From positions 8,877,951-8,941,950 of the forward strand of contig JALGQZ010000004.1 of the NCBI GenBank assembly GCA_023105745.1: a stretch of DNA of 64,000 bases, in the 5' to 3' direction. Positions 23,204 to 34,143 of the stretch are shown here, piece after piece (the stretch's first letter is position 1; every line of letters begins with the position of its first letter). The notes under the pieces were generated by a model. It searched no databases and had not been told where the DNA came from. It was given only the letters and a program-made list of their open reading frames with translations. This DNA comes from Austropuccinia psidii. Taxonomy: Eukaryota > Basidiomycota > Pucciniomycetes > Pucciniales > Sphaerophragmiaceae. Position numbers and translations under genes: made by a program.

Positions 23204-24160
23204 TATGGAATACCACACCACCTTATCCATAAGTAGAAACTCTCACCAGAAAAAATATCTCAACTAAATCATATTATTTTGATAGGAAAATGACCACCAG
23301 GAAAACATTATCAGAAAACACATAACAAAGACATAAATTCTCCATATCATTGGCAAGAATGAGGATAATCCCAAGTGAACACTTAAAAAGATCAGAATTA
23401 ACATGATGGCTTGATCTTAATGGAAACAACTTTGTGCCCATGTCACATTGATACACCAATACTACATGTCTCACCAGCTAATAAATCCCAAGTATTTTTT
23501 TTCTAAGACCCCCTTTTTAAGTGCATCTTAAAAGAGCCAAAGCATATAAATAGAGGGCCTATCCCTTAAATTCTGAAAAATAGCGGAACAAGATCCCACC
23601 CAGGATGACAACCATCCCTTAACTCAGGATCTCAGGAGTAGTATTAGTGTTTGAGTCATAGAAATCTCAGTACCCCTTTTAAGTAGTATTATCAAATAAT
23701 GTTCGTAAAGCCATAGTGTCTTCTCCATCAAGCTCATCACTGCCTTCAGCATCAGTATCATTTTCATCTTGAACCACCAAATTTCTCTTCAATTTTCCAA
23801 CTCTTCCATCCTTTCTGGTGACCAAAATAGGAACTTCTGGGGCTACTCCAATGGGGCTGCCTTGGGGTGAATGGGTCCTCCGGTGTTGGCCCAAGAACTG
23901 CTTGTATTAGTCCATTGTTGGACACTTCTTATTCTGGATCCAGTCACTGAAGCAGAAAAAAAGAAAATCACAGTACAGTAAGCCTTTTAGATATGACCAC
24001 ATCTCCAAAAAGGTCACAGCAAAATTTCTGTAATAATTATACTTATGATAATTATCTCAAAAATTAGTAAAATACCATAAATAAGTACAAAATCTGAATT
24101 AACTCAGAATCTAATGAACAAACATGTGAAATAAATTACACAATTAGATTCCTCATGGTA
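23204..24160. other. Foreign patch inside B gag: D-type fragment plus A LTR start
   Basis: Within B gag the sequence switches at 23204 and returns at 24161. The left part (to about 23976) holds a minus-strand D-type piece. The right part (23977-24160) is the first 184 bp of an A LTR, ending TTAGATTCCTCATGGT. About 25 bp of the B gag present in element 4 are missing at the junction, and CATGGT occurs both at the patch end and in the lost B sequence. No target duplication or terminal repeat is seen, so template switching fits better than transposition. Confidence 0.6.
23679..23894 (-). pseudogene. D-type gag-like fragment
   Basis: A 71-codon open piece with GVAPEVPILVTRKDGRVGK and then NDTDAEGSDELDGED. 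The acidic motif matches the D pseudogene near 5110-5150. After the motif the reading departs into unrelated sequence and stops. The family function is unknown. Confidence 0.5.
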
Positions 24161-24561
24161 AAGGACAGACTAACAGAATTATACCCTGACATGTCAGAAT
24201 TTGTGAGTCATAGGAAAATTCTAAGACAATGTGGAGGTGACCTCGAGCATGCTGTCAAAAGCAGGACTACTGAACAATCTTCATAAGAGGATATTATTAA
24301 TATATTAGAAGAAGTAACCACCAGAACCAAAATTGGTTCTAGTAGGGTGAATCTCAACACAAAGGTTAATAAACCTTGGAAAGATTCTGTGGACAAAAAC
24401 CCCAAAGAGAATTCTTATAATTTGAAATATAAATCTACAGATACAATCAGGAAATTCTATATTTGCCAAAGCACTACCCATTTATCCAATAAATTTCCAA
24501 AAAAGGGGAAATCAATGAAATTAACATTGAAAAAGAACCTGATGTTGAAAAAGATGATGTA
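24161..24561 (+). pseudogene. gag C-terminal part and decayed zinc knuckle of B element 2
   Basis: It resumes with DRLTELYPDMSEFVSH and the ILRQCGGDLEHAVKSRTTEQ block, stops at a TAA near 24284, then reads to the knuckle region. The knuckle reads FYICQSTTHLSNKF, where element 4 has a complete CHICQSTTHIVNTC, so two of the four ligands are lost. Confidence 0.65.
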
Positions 24562-24645
24562 ATTGAAGAAAATTCAGATGATAAATCATCAATACTTTCT
24601 GAATCTTCAAAGGATATAAAAAATATCAATGCCACCTTTGACATC

Positions 24646-25119
24646 ATGGAATCTTATTCACACTTGCCACAGTTGAGCAATAGCCAACTTTATTTATCAA
24701 AAATTCAAGATGCACAGTTAATGAAAACCAAACCAAACAGAGGGAAAGGTTATAAAGCTGGTAGCTCCTGTATAACAGAAGTGGTAATTGAAAACAAACC
24801 CACTAAACTACTACTTGATCTAGGATCATTCTGCTGTTGTGTAGGTAAATCCTTTGTTAAGACTTGTGTACAAAATTTTGAAGATCAATTGTTTCCAATT
24901 GATGGCAGAAAATTCAATAGTGCAAGTAGCCCAATGAAAGCATTGGGAATACTTGAAACTAGTGTCATATTTCCACATATAAATGGAAATTTAAGAATCA
25001 CTGTTGAATTTGTTGTTATGGAAAATTGCTTTAGTACCCATTTCATATTGGGAAATGATTATTTGATCATGTATGGCATAGATTTACATAACAACAAGGA
25101 CAGATACTTTACTATTTGA
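24646..25119 (+). pseudogene. Protease domain of B element 2
   Basis: The protease block reads KLLLDLGSFCCCVGKSFV near 24800-24850. Element 4 has DPGALC at the same place, and A elements have DTGAYC. The later HFILGNDYLIMYGIDL block (near 25040) is normal. The B family therefore lacks the usual Thr or Ser after the catalytic Asp. A TGA at 25117-25119 separates it from the reverse transcriptase. Confidence 0.65.
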
Positions 25120-25170
25120 GACAATAAGTGCCAAAAATTTGCCTTTTTACCATTTAAAAGATAAATTACA

Positions 25171-26157
25171 GTGAGCAAAGTATCACCATTCAACTTAGAG
25201 TTAGAGAAATTCAAGTCTGAACAGCTAAATGAAGCTGAAATAAGCCTTCATTTGAGTGATAAAAAAGAAAGTGAACTTTCTGCTCTTTTATATAACCACA
25301 AAGAAGCATTTGCTTCAGATGAAGCACCCCTAGGGGCAATTATTGGTCATGAAGTTTACATTACTCTTAATATTGAGACACCTTATCCACAACTCTTAAG
25401 AAGACCTGCATATCCATCAAGTCCAAAATCAAGAGAAGCTCTGGAAATACATATCACAGAGCTTCTAAACCTTGGTGTAATAAGAAAAGTGTGCCACAAT
25501 GAAGAAGAAGAAATGACTACACCAGTCATAGTGGAATGGCATAATGGAAAATTTAAAATGGTTGGGGACTTTGGACCTCTGAACACTTACACTGTTCCAG
25601 ACAGGTACCCAATACCAAAAATCCAAATTGCCCTCACCCAAATATCTCAAGCAGTGTATATAATCACTATGAATGCCCTTAAAGGATTTAATCAAAATGT
25701 AGTGACACCAAGAGCAAGGAAATACTTGAGAATTATTTTTCATTGTGGAGTTTATGAACATTTGAGGATACCTTTTGGAATCAAAAATGCACCTTCACAC
25801 TTCCAAAGAATGATGAATGAAATTTTCCCTGAAGGGCTTTCAGAAGGATGGTTTATCATTTACATTGATGATATTATTGTCTGTTCCAAGACTTGGGAAA
25901 AACATATGTGCAGATTATCCAGAATGTTGACCAAAATACAATCTGTGAACATGAAAATCTCTCTGAAGAAATGTCATTTTGTATTTAAAGAACTCAAAGC
26001 ACCAGGACATGTAGTATCTGGTCTGTCCCTTGGGATTGACAAAGATAAAGTTGCAGCAATCTTACTGAAACCTATACCTCAAACCAAAAAGGAAATACAA
26101 TCATTTTTGGTTTTGCAGGATATTACAGGCAACACATCAAAGATTTTGCATCCATAG
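25171..26157 (+). pseudogene. Reverse transcriptase of B element 2
   Basis: A 328-codon frame with the usual blocks: PLGAIIGHEVYI, KMVGDFGPLNTYTVPDRYP, EHLRIPFGIKNAPSHFQRM, and an intact YIDDIIVC at about 25861-25884. The first catalytic block reads ITMNALKGFNQN, where A elements have AMDALKGFHQN, so the catalytic Asp is Asn. A small indel after QSFLV throws the connection segment out of frame near 26110. Confidence 0.85.
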
Positions 26158-26201
26158 CAAGACCTCTTTAGAAGTTATGTGACAAAGACACAGTATTTGA
26201 A

Positions 26202-26903
26202 ATGACTGTTGATAGAGTGAAAGCCTTTGAATCTTTAAGACAAGCCTTGACCACTGCTCCACTCTTACTGATGCCAGACTGTAAACTTCCCTTTAAGCCT
26301 TACAATCATGCATCAGGGGATAGGCTTGATGCTACACTTCAGCAAGTCCAAATTTTAAATGATAAACCTGTTGAAGGGCCAATATGTTTCATATCCAGGC
26401 AAATCAAGCCAACTGAAGCCAGATATGGAGCAAGTCAGATGGAGTGTTTATGCCTTGTTTGGGCTTTAGAAAAACTCAATTACTTTCTGGAAGGATTTTT
26501 CTTTGAAGTAATAGCAGATTTTACTGCTGTTAAATCACTTTTGAACATGAAAACACCCAACAGACATATGCTCAGATGGCAAATAGCCATACAAGAGTAT
26601 AGGGGCAATATGACTATTGTTCATAAAGATGGGAATATTCATAAAAACGCAGATGGACTAAGCAGATGGGCATTACCAAATAATATTGATAATCCTGATT
26701 ATGTGCCAGAAGAAGCTTCCACACAGATCCGAATAGAAGGAATAAGTGTTACAGACTTGAACACCACCTTCTTTGAAGAAGTAAGAAACAGTTACACTCA
26801 AGATAATAATTGTAGAATCTTATGCCAATTACTTAACAAAGACTGTAAATACAGCTCTCTGATACATGCCTTTGATGAAGTATGGAATAAATCTTATGAT
26901 TAA
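26202..26903 (+). pseudogene. RNase H domain of B element 2
   Basis: The frame is open for 233 codons. The first acidic block reads [14 protein letters not shown], where relatives have [13 protein letters not shown], so the catalytic Asp is His. The [19 protein letters not shown] block is normal. A TAA at 26901-26903 interrupts the run into the integrase finger. Confidence 0.8.
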
Positions 26904-27334
26904 GGAAGATTTCACCTACTGGATGGTATAATTTACAACAGGACCAAGCACACATGTGTCAAGACAGTTGTGGACAGGTCATTAATTAAGCTTGTACTGA
27001 AAGAATGCCATGACCGCCCCTTTTCAGGACATCTGTCTGAAGACAGAACAAGAGAAAAAGTAAAGACCTGAATATGGTGGCCAATGTGGCAGAAAGATGT
27101 TGCAGAGTATTGCAAAACCTGTGACATATGTCAAACGGAAAATAAATCCACCGGCAAAAGACTTGGAAATATGATGAAAATCCAAGAACCCAGAAGACCT
27201 TGGGAGATTGTCCATATGGATTGGGTAACTGACCTAAACACCAGAGGTGACAGAAGCTATAATTCTTGCCTAGTGATTGTAGACAGATTCAGTAAAACTC
27301 CAATCTTTTTACCATGTCACAAAGATGATACAGC
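26904..27334 (+). pseudogene. Truncated integrase of B element 2
   Basis: The HHCC finger is present (ECHDRPFSGHLSEDR; CKTCDICQ at about 27117-27140), with a TGA at 27069-27071. The first catalytic Asp is in HMDWVTDL (about 27215). The reading ends after FLPCHKDDTA at about 27334, where the sequence flips into the inverted B copy. The second Asp, the Glu, the C-terminal domain and any chromodomain are missing. Confidence 0.75.
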
Positions 27335-28025
27335 CACCTGCAACATTGGCCACCATATTCAGGCCTTTACTTTTTCTCTTGTTCTGTCTTCAGACAGATG
27401 TCTTGAAAAGGGGCTGTCATGGCATTCTTTCAGTACAAGATTGATTAATGACCTGTCCACAACTGTCACAACACATGTGTGCTTGGTCCTGTGGTAAATT
27501 ATACCATCCAGTAGGTGAAATTTTCCTTCATCATAAGATTTCTTCCATACTTCATCAAAGGAATGTATTAGAGAGCTGTCTTTACAGTCTTTGTTAAGTA
27601 ATTGGCATAAGATGCTACAATTCTTATCTTGAGTGTAACTGCTCCTTACTTCTTCAAAGAAGGTGTTGTTCAAATCAGTAACACTTATTCCTTTTATTGG
27701 GATCTGTGGGGAAGCTTCTTCTGGAACATAAGCAGGATTATCAATATCATTTGGTAATGGCCATCTGCTTAGTTCATCTGCATTTTTATGAATATTCCCA
27801 TCTTTATGAACAATAGTCATATTTCCCCTGTACTCTTGTATGGCTTATTGCCATCTGAGCATATTTCTGTTGGGTGTTTTCATGTTTAAGAGTGATTTAA
27901 CAGCCATAAAATCTGTTGTTACTTCAAAAACACATCCTTCCAGAAAGTAATTGAGTTTTTCTAAAGCCCAAACAAGGCATAAACACTCCATCTGACTTGC
28001 TCCATATCTGGCTTCAGTTGGCTTG
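27335..28025 (-). pseudogene. RNase H and integrase finger of B element 4 (first part)
   Basis: The minus strand carries a 153-codon frame (27359-27820) with [40 protein letters not shown] and [15 protein letters not shown]. Upstream RNase H blocks continue to 28025, where element 3 is inserted, and resume at 38616. Beyond 27335 no further integrase, 3' LTR or terminus of this copy exists. Confidence 0.8.
28021..28025. repeat. Target site duplication of element 3, left copy
   Basis: GCTTG, repeated exactly at 38616-38620. Confidence 0.88.
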
Positions 28026-29990
28026 TGTAAGGTTTAACTATGAAACAATAACTAAAAATTACTAATATTTTACTTATTGTACTATGAATGTCCTTATGAA
28101 TGAAATAAAGAAGATAGAAATAATTATAATAATAAAGCATTATCATAATTATGGCGTAAAATAATTATATTATTAAATAAATATAATAATATAATTTATA
28201 TTATTGAAAATAATGTATATAAAATAGATATATTAATATAAGATAGTTAATATACTTAAAAGCCCTTTATTATGGTTACCAACAAATAATGAAGGCGTAA
28301 GAAATTGTTTTTTATTAATAAAAAACAATTAATAACAATAATATTACCAATATTAAAGTTATCAATTAATATAAATCCTATTTATATCAATTATAGAAGT
28401 ATTAAACGTAATAATAGAGAAAAATTATTGTAATAAGAGAAATAACCTACTTTTAACGCTTAATATAGTAATTTTGAATAGTTTTACGCCTAGAAATGTA
28501 AATACAACTCATTTAAATTGTAGTTACAATAAAGTTTAAGAGAAATTACAAATGGTCTTGGTTTTACATGGAATTGAGGTTTTTAAAAGAAATTTAAACA
28601 AAACAATTAAATAATTGCAAAAATCATGTCAAAGATAAATATTATTAGAAGTTTATACTTTTTCTTTCATAATATAAAAAGTTTTATATATAAAGGCTAA
28701 AGAAATTACCTTTTTATTTAATGATTTAATGTTTTGTAAGCATCTGAGGGGGAAATAGAGTAAAAAGAGCTCTATTTATATTGAATTCCTTCCTCCTGGA
28801 GTCCAACAGGCTTCTAGTAGACGTGCACTGATCATATCCACTGGAATTGATCAATATTTTAAGGTCTAGTGATTATTACATCATGATCAAACCATATTAT
28901 CTCATTATTATGCCATTATTTAGAGTTATCACTATAACTCTAAATTTGGTGATGTCAAGGCGTGGAAGAACCCCAAAATTTGTGGAGTTTATTAGTTTTA
29001 ATCATAAACTAACAGTATTCACCAATTGTATCACTCATATGACTGTTAAACCTAATTTAAGGTTACAGTGAGTGATCAAAAATGATCAAATTAAGCTCAA
29101 ACTTTGCTCCTTAATACCTTTAAGTTTTACACTCTACAGAAATTCAGAGAGTGAATTCTAATACCTTGGCATAACCCTATTATTCTGCCAAGAGAATTTC
29201 ATTACATCATCATAACTCTATTTTTGATGATTTTTCTTGTAACTCATCTTTTCAGCCGAAATTTAATATTTTAAACTTCAAACCATGATTTCAAGGGGTT
29301 ATACCCTGAATTTTATGATAAAAATTATGTCATTCTTCACGAATGAACTAGTAGAATTGGACTGTCTACTTATCCTCAAGTTTGGACCACTTTCACAACA
29401 AAGTGGTCAACAGCTCTATTGATTTTAATCAATAATCCCTTACAGGTTTTAACCTTGTTTATAACTTTTGAAATAAAGTTTATTTCTGTGTTTCTACAGT
29501 AATTACGTGATGACTTGCTTTTTGGTTCATCACTCTATCATGCACATTTCAAAAGATATTAGCTAAAATCCTTGAATACGTGCATTGACCAAAAAAGTGC
29601 ATACATTCAACTTAACTCCTTAAGTATTGACTTTGAAGATTAGCTTCTTAATTGTTTTATGTTTGGAAGTTTATGGAGAACCAAATGGTACCATTTCTTT
29701 TACATGTTGTTTCATTGTTATTTAAAATAATGAAGGATTTATGTTTTTTATAAGGTATTATTACTTATAACTCATTAAATATTGACTTTACAGATATGCC
29801 ATAAAGATGGTATATGTGTATTTTACCATGGGGAATCCAATGGTATAATCTATTTCACATGTTTATTCATTGTTTTTCAAGTCAAACCAAGTTTTATGCC
29901 TATTTATGGCATTTTTGTAGTTTTAAGGTAATTATTTTAAATACTTCTTGTGACCTTTTTGGGTATGTGGTCATATCTCAAAGGTTCACA
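28026..29990 (-). repeat. 3' LTR of element 3 (A type)
   Basis: On the plus strand it reads TGTAAGGTTTAACTATG to CAAAGGTTCACA. It is 1965 bp and similar throughout to 36652-38615. Confidence 0.92.
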
Positions 29991-30108
29991 TTCCCTACCA
30001 CCAAAAAGGATTGTACCACAATCTGATATGTGTAATTAGGTTATCATCCACTGTCCTACCTCTTGAATAGACTTTGTTAGTCTTGAAGCTCAATAATGTT
30101 TAGCTTTT

Positions 30109-30687
30109 CTATTTTTCAGGTTTTCTATCATGTCTGAACCTTCTTAGTAGTTTATCAGCATTTGTTATATCTTTCTCAAGTATCCATTCATCTTCTTGAG
30201 TTGAATTTCTATACCTTACAAGGTATTCTCTTTCTTTTTTGTTTCTTGTCCTTCTTTCTTTAAGGACTTTTACAACTTTCTTTTCTTCTCCCTCTTCCAA
30301 GGGGGGAATTTCAAGTGGGGGTTTATTTCTTAGTGGGAATAACTCCTTGTCACTTCAGCTGTAAGGTTTTATCAGACATACAGGGTAGGTTGGGTGTTTA
30401 TTCATTAATTCACCTGTGAGTTCCAATTGCACAGCATTGGGTCCATGAAGTGCTTTTATGATAAATGGTCCTGCAAAGTAATCTTTCAATTTCTTTGGAC
30501 ATTTTATGTTATTGAAATTAAGGGTTGATACTAGGACCAAGTTTCCTATTTTGAAGTCAGGTGGTTTATGACTTTTATCCCATATTTCTTTTGCATATTT
30601 GAAAGAATCTTGCATACATCTGTTTGCATGGTGTCTTGCTTTGTCAATCATTATCATAAAACTGCTTGCTGTTGGATGTATATCCAC
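30109..30687 (-). pseudogene. Integrase C-terminal domain and chromodomain of element 3
   Basis: Two open pieces (30355-30687 and 30109-30300) separated by a stop or indel near 30300-30355. The first has the KIGNLVLVST and GPFIIKALHG blocks. The second ends in the chromodomain segment REYLVRYRNSTQEDEWIL then EKDITNADKLLRRFR. The tail EK precedes the stop at 30109. Gene order and placement match element 1. Confidence 0.8.
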
Positions 30688-31137
30688 TCAGTCCTTTTTG
30701 AGGGTATCATAAGGAAGTCTTGGATTCCAACCTTTTTCTAGCATTTCTGGTGTTTTGCCAGTAGAAGAATGGATTGAAGATTTATATGCCAGTTCAAGGG
30801 CTGGTATTAGTGTACACCAATCATGGGTAAAACCATCAGAATCTTTGAATTCTAGTCCATAAGCACAGAATCTTCTGATCATGTCCTCCAAGGTCTGTAT
30901 CATTATTTCTGCTAAACCATCAGTTTGAGGATGGTAAGCTTTTGAGAATGACAATTTTGTCCCAAACAAGTTCTGGAGATTTGTCCATAATGCTGAAGTG
31001 AATTTTGGGTCTCTGTCACTTATAATATTCTGGAATAAGCCTGTATGGCTAATGACTTTATTCCATATCATTATGACTGTGTCCATAGCTGTGTCATCTT
31101 TGTGACATGGTAGGAACATGGGAGTTTTCCTATACCT
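30688..31137 (-). pseudogene. Integrase catalytic core of element 3
   Basis: The frame 30688-31119 includes MFLPCHKDDTAMDTVIMIW, the second Asp block ISDRDPKFTSALW (near 31000-31040) and the Glu block QTDGLAEIMIQTLED (near 30890-30930). It is joined to the upstream finger frame across one stop at 31135-31137. A stop at 30688 precedes the C-terminal domain. Confidence 0.8.
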
Positions 31138-31956
31138 CTAAACTAATACTAGGCATGCATTATAGCTTCTGTCTCCTCCTGGGGGTAATGCTGTTACCCA
31201 ATCGATATGAACTATTTCCCAAGGGGAATTTGGCTCTTGGATTTGGATCATCATTCCAAATTTCTTTCCTGTGGCTCTGTTGGCTTTTTGACATCTGTCA
31301 CAGGTTTGGCAGTATTCTGCAACATCTTTCTTCCAATTTGGCCACCAAGAGAAGGTTTTCACCCTCGCTAGTGTTCTGTCTTCTGAAAGGTGTCCAGCTG
31401 CAACACTATCATGACACTCATGTAAAATAGTGTTTATCAGGCTTCTATCTGTTAAGGCCATAACACATGTGTGTTTTGTTCTGTGGTGAAGGATTCCATC
31501 TAGGAGGTGGAATCCTCCTTCATCATATGCCTTTTTCCATGTTTCATCTAGTTTTGATGAAAGTGATGGGTCTTTGCAGTCTTTCATTAGAAGTTGGCTT
31601 AATATATGGCAATTCTTGTCTATCTTATAACTTTCTTTAACTTGGTTGAAGAATTCTGTGCCAATGTCTATAACACATATTTGTTCTATATGGTGCTCTT
31701 CCTGTGGTACCCATGCTGGGTTGTCAGGGGTATTTGCTAGAGCCCATCTGCTAAGACCATCTGCATTTTTATTAATATTGCCAGATTTATGAACAATAGT
31801 CATATTTCCTCTATATTCCTGGATAGCAATTTGCCATCTCAGCATGTGTCTATTTGGAGTTTTCATATTTAATAGAGATTTTACAGCATTACAGTCTGTA
31901 ATCACATCAAATACTGTTCCATCCAAGTAATAATGTAATTTTTCTAAAGCCCACAC
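31138..31956 (-). pseudogene. RNase H end and integrase zinc finger of element 3
   Basis: A 272-codon frame beginning at [15 protein letters not shown]. It carries the third RNase H acidic block ([12 protein letters not shown]), then the [11 protein letters not shown] stretch. The HHCC finger follows ([25 protein letters not shown] at about 31290), and the first integrase Asp in IDWVTALPP (near 31195). All four finger ligands are present. Confidence 0.85.
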
Positions 31957-31965
31957 TAAGCAGAG

Positions 31966-32474
31966 TCATTCCATTTGGCTTGCTCCATATCTTGCTTCTG
32001 TTGGCTTTATCTGTCCTGAGATAAAACAAATTGGTCCTTCCACTGGTTTATCATTGATAATTTGTGTCTGGTGTAGTGCAGCACCTAGTCCTTCTCCACA
32101 AGCATCAATGTAAAGTTTGAAGGGTAGTTTGCAATCTGGCATTAGAAGAAATGGGGAATTTGTTAAGGAATTTTTCAATTCTTCATATTCCTTGACTCTC
32201 TCTTCTGTCATTTCATAGACTGTTTGTTGATCACATAGTTTATACAAGGATTTGGCAATTTTTGCTAAGTCCTTTATATGCTGTCAAAGGTAACAGCAAA
32301 TCCTAGAAATGATTGAATTTCTTTTTTGTTTTGAGGCATTGCTTTAAGTAGTACTGCTGCTACTTTGTTCTTGTCTATGCCTAGACTAAGTCCAGATACA
32401 ACATGTCCTAGTGCGTTTAGTTCACTGTATGCAAAATGACACTTTTTCAAGGAAATTTTCATATTCACTTGCAC
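31966..32474 (-). pseudogene. Reverse transcriptase connection and RNase H start of element 3
   Basis: Two frames, 32274-32474 and 31966-32247, with a small indel between them near 32280. The first holds ISLKKCHFAYSELNALGH and the KKEIQSFLGFA block. The second holds [15 protein letters not shown] with the RNase H catalytic Asp kept. The end at 31966 is a stop in [13 protein letters not shown]. Confidence 0.8.
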
Positions 32475-33150
32475 TATTTTTTTGTAGTACCCTTTCTAGT
32501 CTTGTAAGGTGATTTTCCCAAGCTTCTGAGCAAACTATGATATCATCAATATAGATAATTAACCATCCTTCTGATAATTCTTCAGGAAATATGGTACTCA
32601 TCATTCTTTGATAATGGGAAGGTGCATTTTTTATGCCAAATGGCATTCTTAAGTATTCAAAAATTCCACAGTGGACTATTATCCTCAGTAGTTTCTTGGC
32701 ATTTTCTGTTAAGTGATTTTGATGAAAACCCTTTAAGGCATCCATGGCTGTAATGAACTTAGCTTGTGACAATTGTGTCAATGTCTCATGGATTCTGGGT
32801 ATTGGATATCTGTCTGGAATGGTATAGGTGTTCAGGGCTCTGAAGTCTCCTACTATCCTTGATTTTCCATTATTTCAAGCTATAATGACAGGTGTAGTGA
32901 CCTCTACCTGTTCATTATTTCCTACATTTCTTAATACTCCAAGGTCCATCAATTCTTTAATGTGTACCTCCAAGGCTTCTCTAGCCCTTGGACTAGCTGG
33001 GTAAGCAGGTCTCCTTAGTAAAGGTGGGTAAGGCTTTTCCACATTAAGAATTATATCCACTTCATGCCCAATTATGGCACCTAGTGGTTCTTTGTCAGTT
33101 GCAAAGGCATTTTTGTACTTAAATAAGACATGAATCAATTTTTCTTTCAT
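32422..33150 (-). pseudogene. Reverse transcriptase of element 3
   Basis: Read across one TGA (32872-32874, where a Trp codon is expected). Blocks: PLGAIIGHEVDIILNVEKPYP, MVGDFRALNTYTIPDRYP region, FITAMDALKGFHQNH (catalytic Asp kept), EYLRMPFGIKNAPSHYQRM, and an intact YIDDIIVC near 32540-32560. An extra A in a run near 32480-32490 shifts the frame to an early stop at 32422. Confidence 0.87.
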
Positions 33151-33165
33151 TTTTTCTGTTAATTC

Positions 33166-34143
33166 TCAATTGAATTCTGCCTCTTTGAGTTGTTCTGATA
33201 TAAAAAGTTCCTTTTCTGGACTTTTCTCTTCATTCTTAATAACTGTAATTTGATTTTTGTTATTGAAGAAGCCAAACTTTTGTCTTTTGTTGTCTCCTAT
33301 GGTAAAATATCTATCTTTTTGGTTAGAGATATCTATACCATAAATTGATAAGTAGTAATTTCCAAGTATGAAGTGATTGCTAGTATAGTTGTCCATTACT
33401 ACAAACTCTACTTTAATTCTGACACATTGTGAGGGGTGAGGAAAAATTAGTGTTAAATCAATTATTCCAAGGGGCTTCATGCTCTCACTTGCACTACTAC
33501 ATTCGACACCTTGTATAAGCATAGGTTTTTCTTGCAAGTCTGGGAAGATGGTGTTTAAATAGCTTTTACCGGCACAGGTGCAATATGCTCCTGTATCCAA
33601 GTTCACTTTCCCTTCTTGGTTATCATCCATAACAATACTTATACTTGATTTTCCAGCTGTATATCCCATTCCTTTTGCAGGTTTGGTTATGTACATTTTG
33701 GCATCTTGTATATTTTTCAGGTTTGTGTCAGATGTTCCAACTTGTGGTAAGTTTGAGTTAACATCTAGTACTTCATAAATTATATCAATATTATCAATTT
33801 GTGCATTAATTATATTAATTTCATCACTTTCAGAACTTTCTGACGCTTGTGTTTCTTTTTCAGAGTCAGATTCCTCCTCTTTGTCATTGTGGTTTTCTGT
33901 TTCCACAATTTCATTAATCTTTGCCTTTTTGAGGTAATTATTGGCTAAGTGTCCAATACCTCCACATTTATGGCATTTTCTTTGCTCATTACTGTTGAAT
34001 GTATTGGGCTTGAAAGCTTCTTTTGATTTATCTTTTTTGATAAATGGTTTATTTGGACTTTTAATGTCCAATTTCTTCCAAGTTCTGCCAATTTTTGTTC
34101 TTGTCACTATGTCTTCTAGTGCAGTGATATACTCTTCTGTGGA
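33166..34143 (-). pseudogene. gag C-terminal part and protease of element 3
   Basis: A 313-codon frame. The zinc knuckle reads CHKCGGIGHLANNY (near 33945-33985), with the last Cys replaced by Tyr, whereas element 1 has all four ligands. The protease active site reads VNLDTGAYCTCAGKS (near 33575-33605) and is intact, followed by HFILGNYYLSIYGIDI. It is separated from the upstream gag by a single TGA at 34142-34144, where a Cys codon is expected. Confidence 0.83.

Larger units (their letters stand above)
26420..28025. repeat. Large inverted repeat at the B-B junction
   Basis: RNase H to integrase-finger DNA on the plus strand (about 26420-27099) is repeated in reverse complement at about 27338-28025. 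The spacer of about 240 bp is plus-strand integrase core. The right arm is interrupted by element 3 at 28026 and continues at 38616. The arms differ at scattered positions, so this is not a perfect hairpin or an assembly mirror. Confidence 0.85.
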
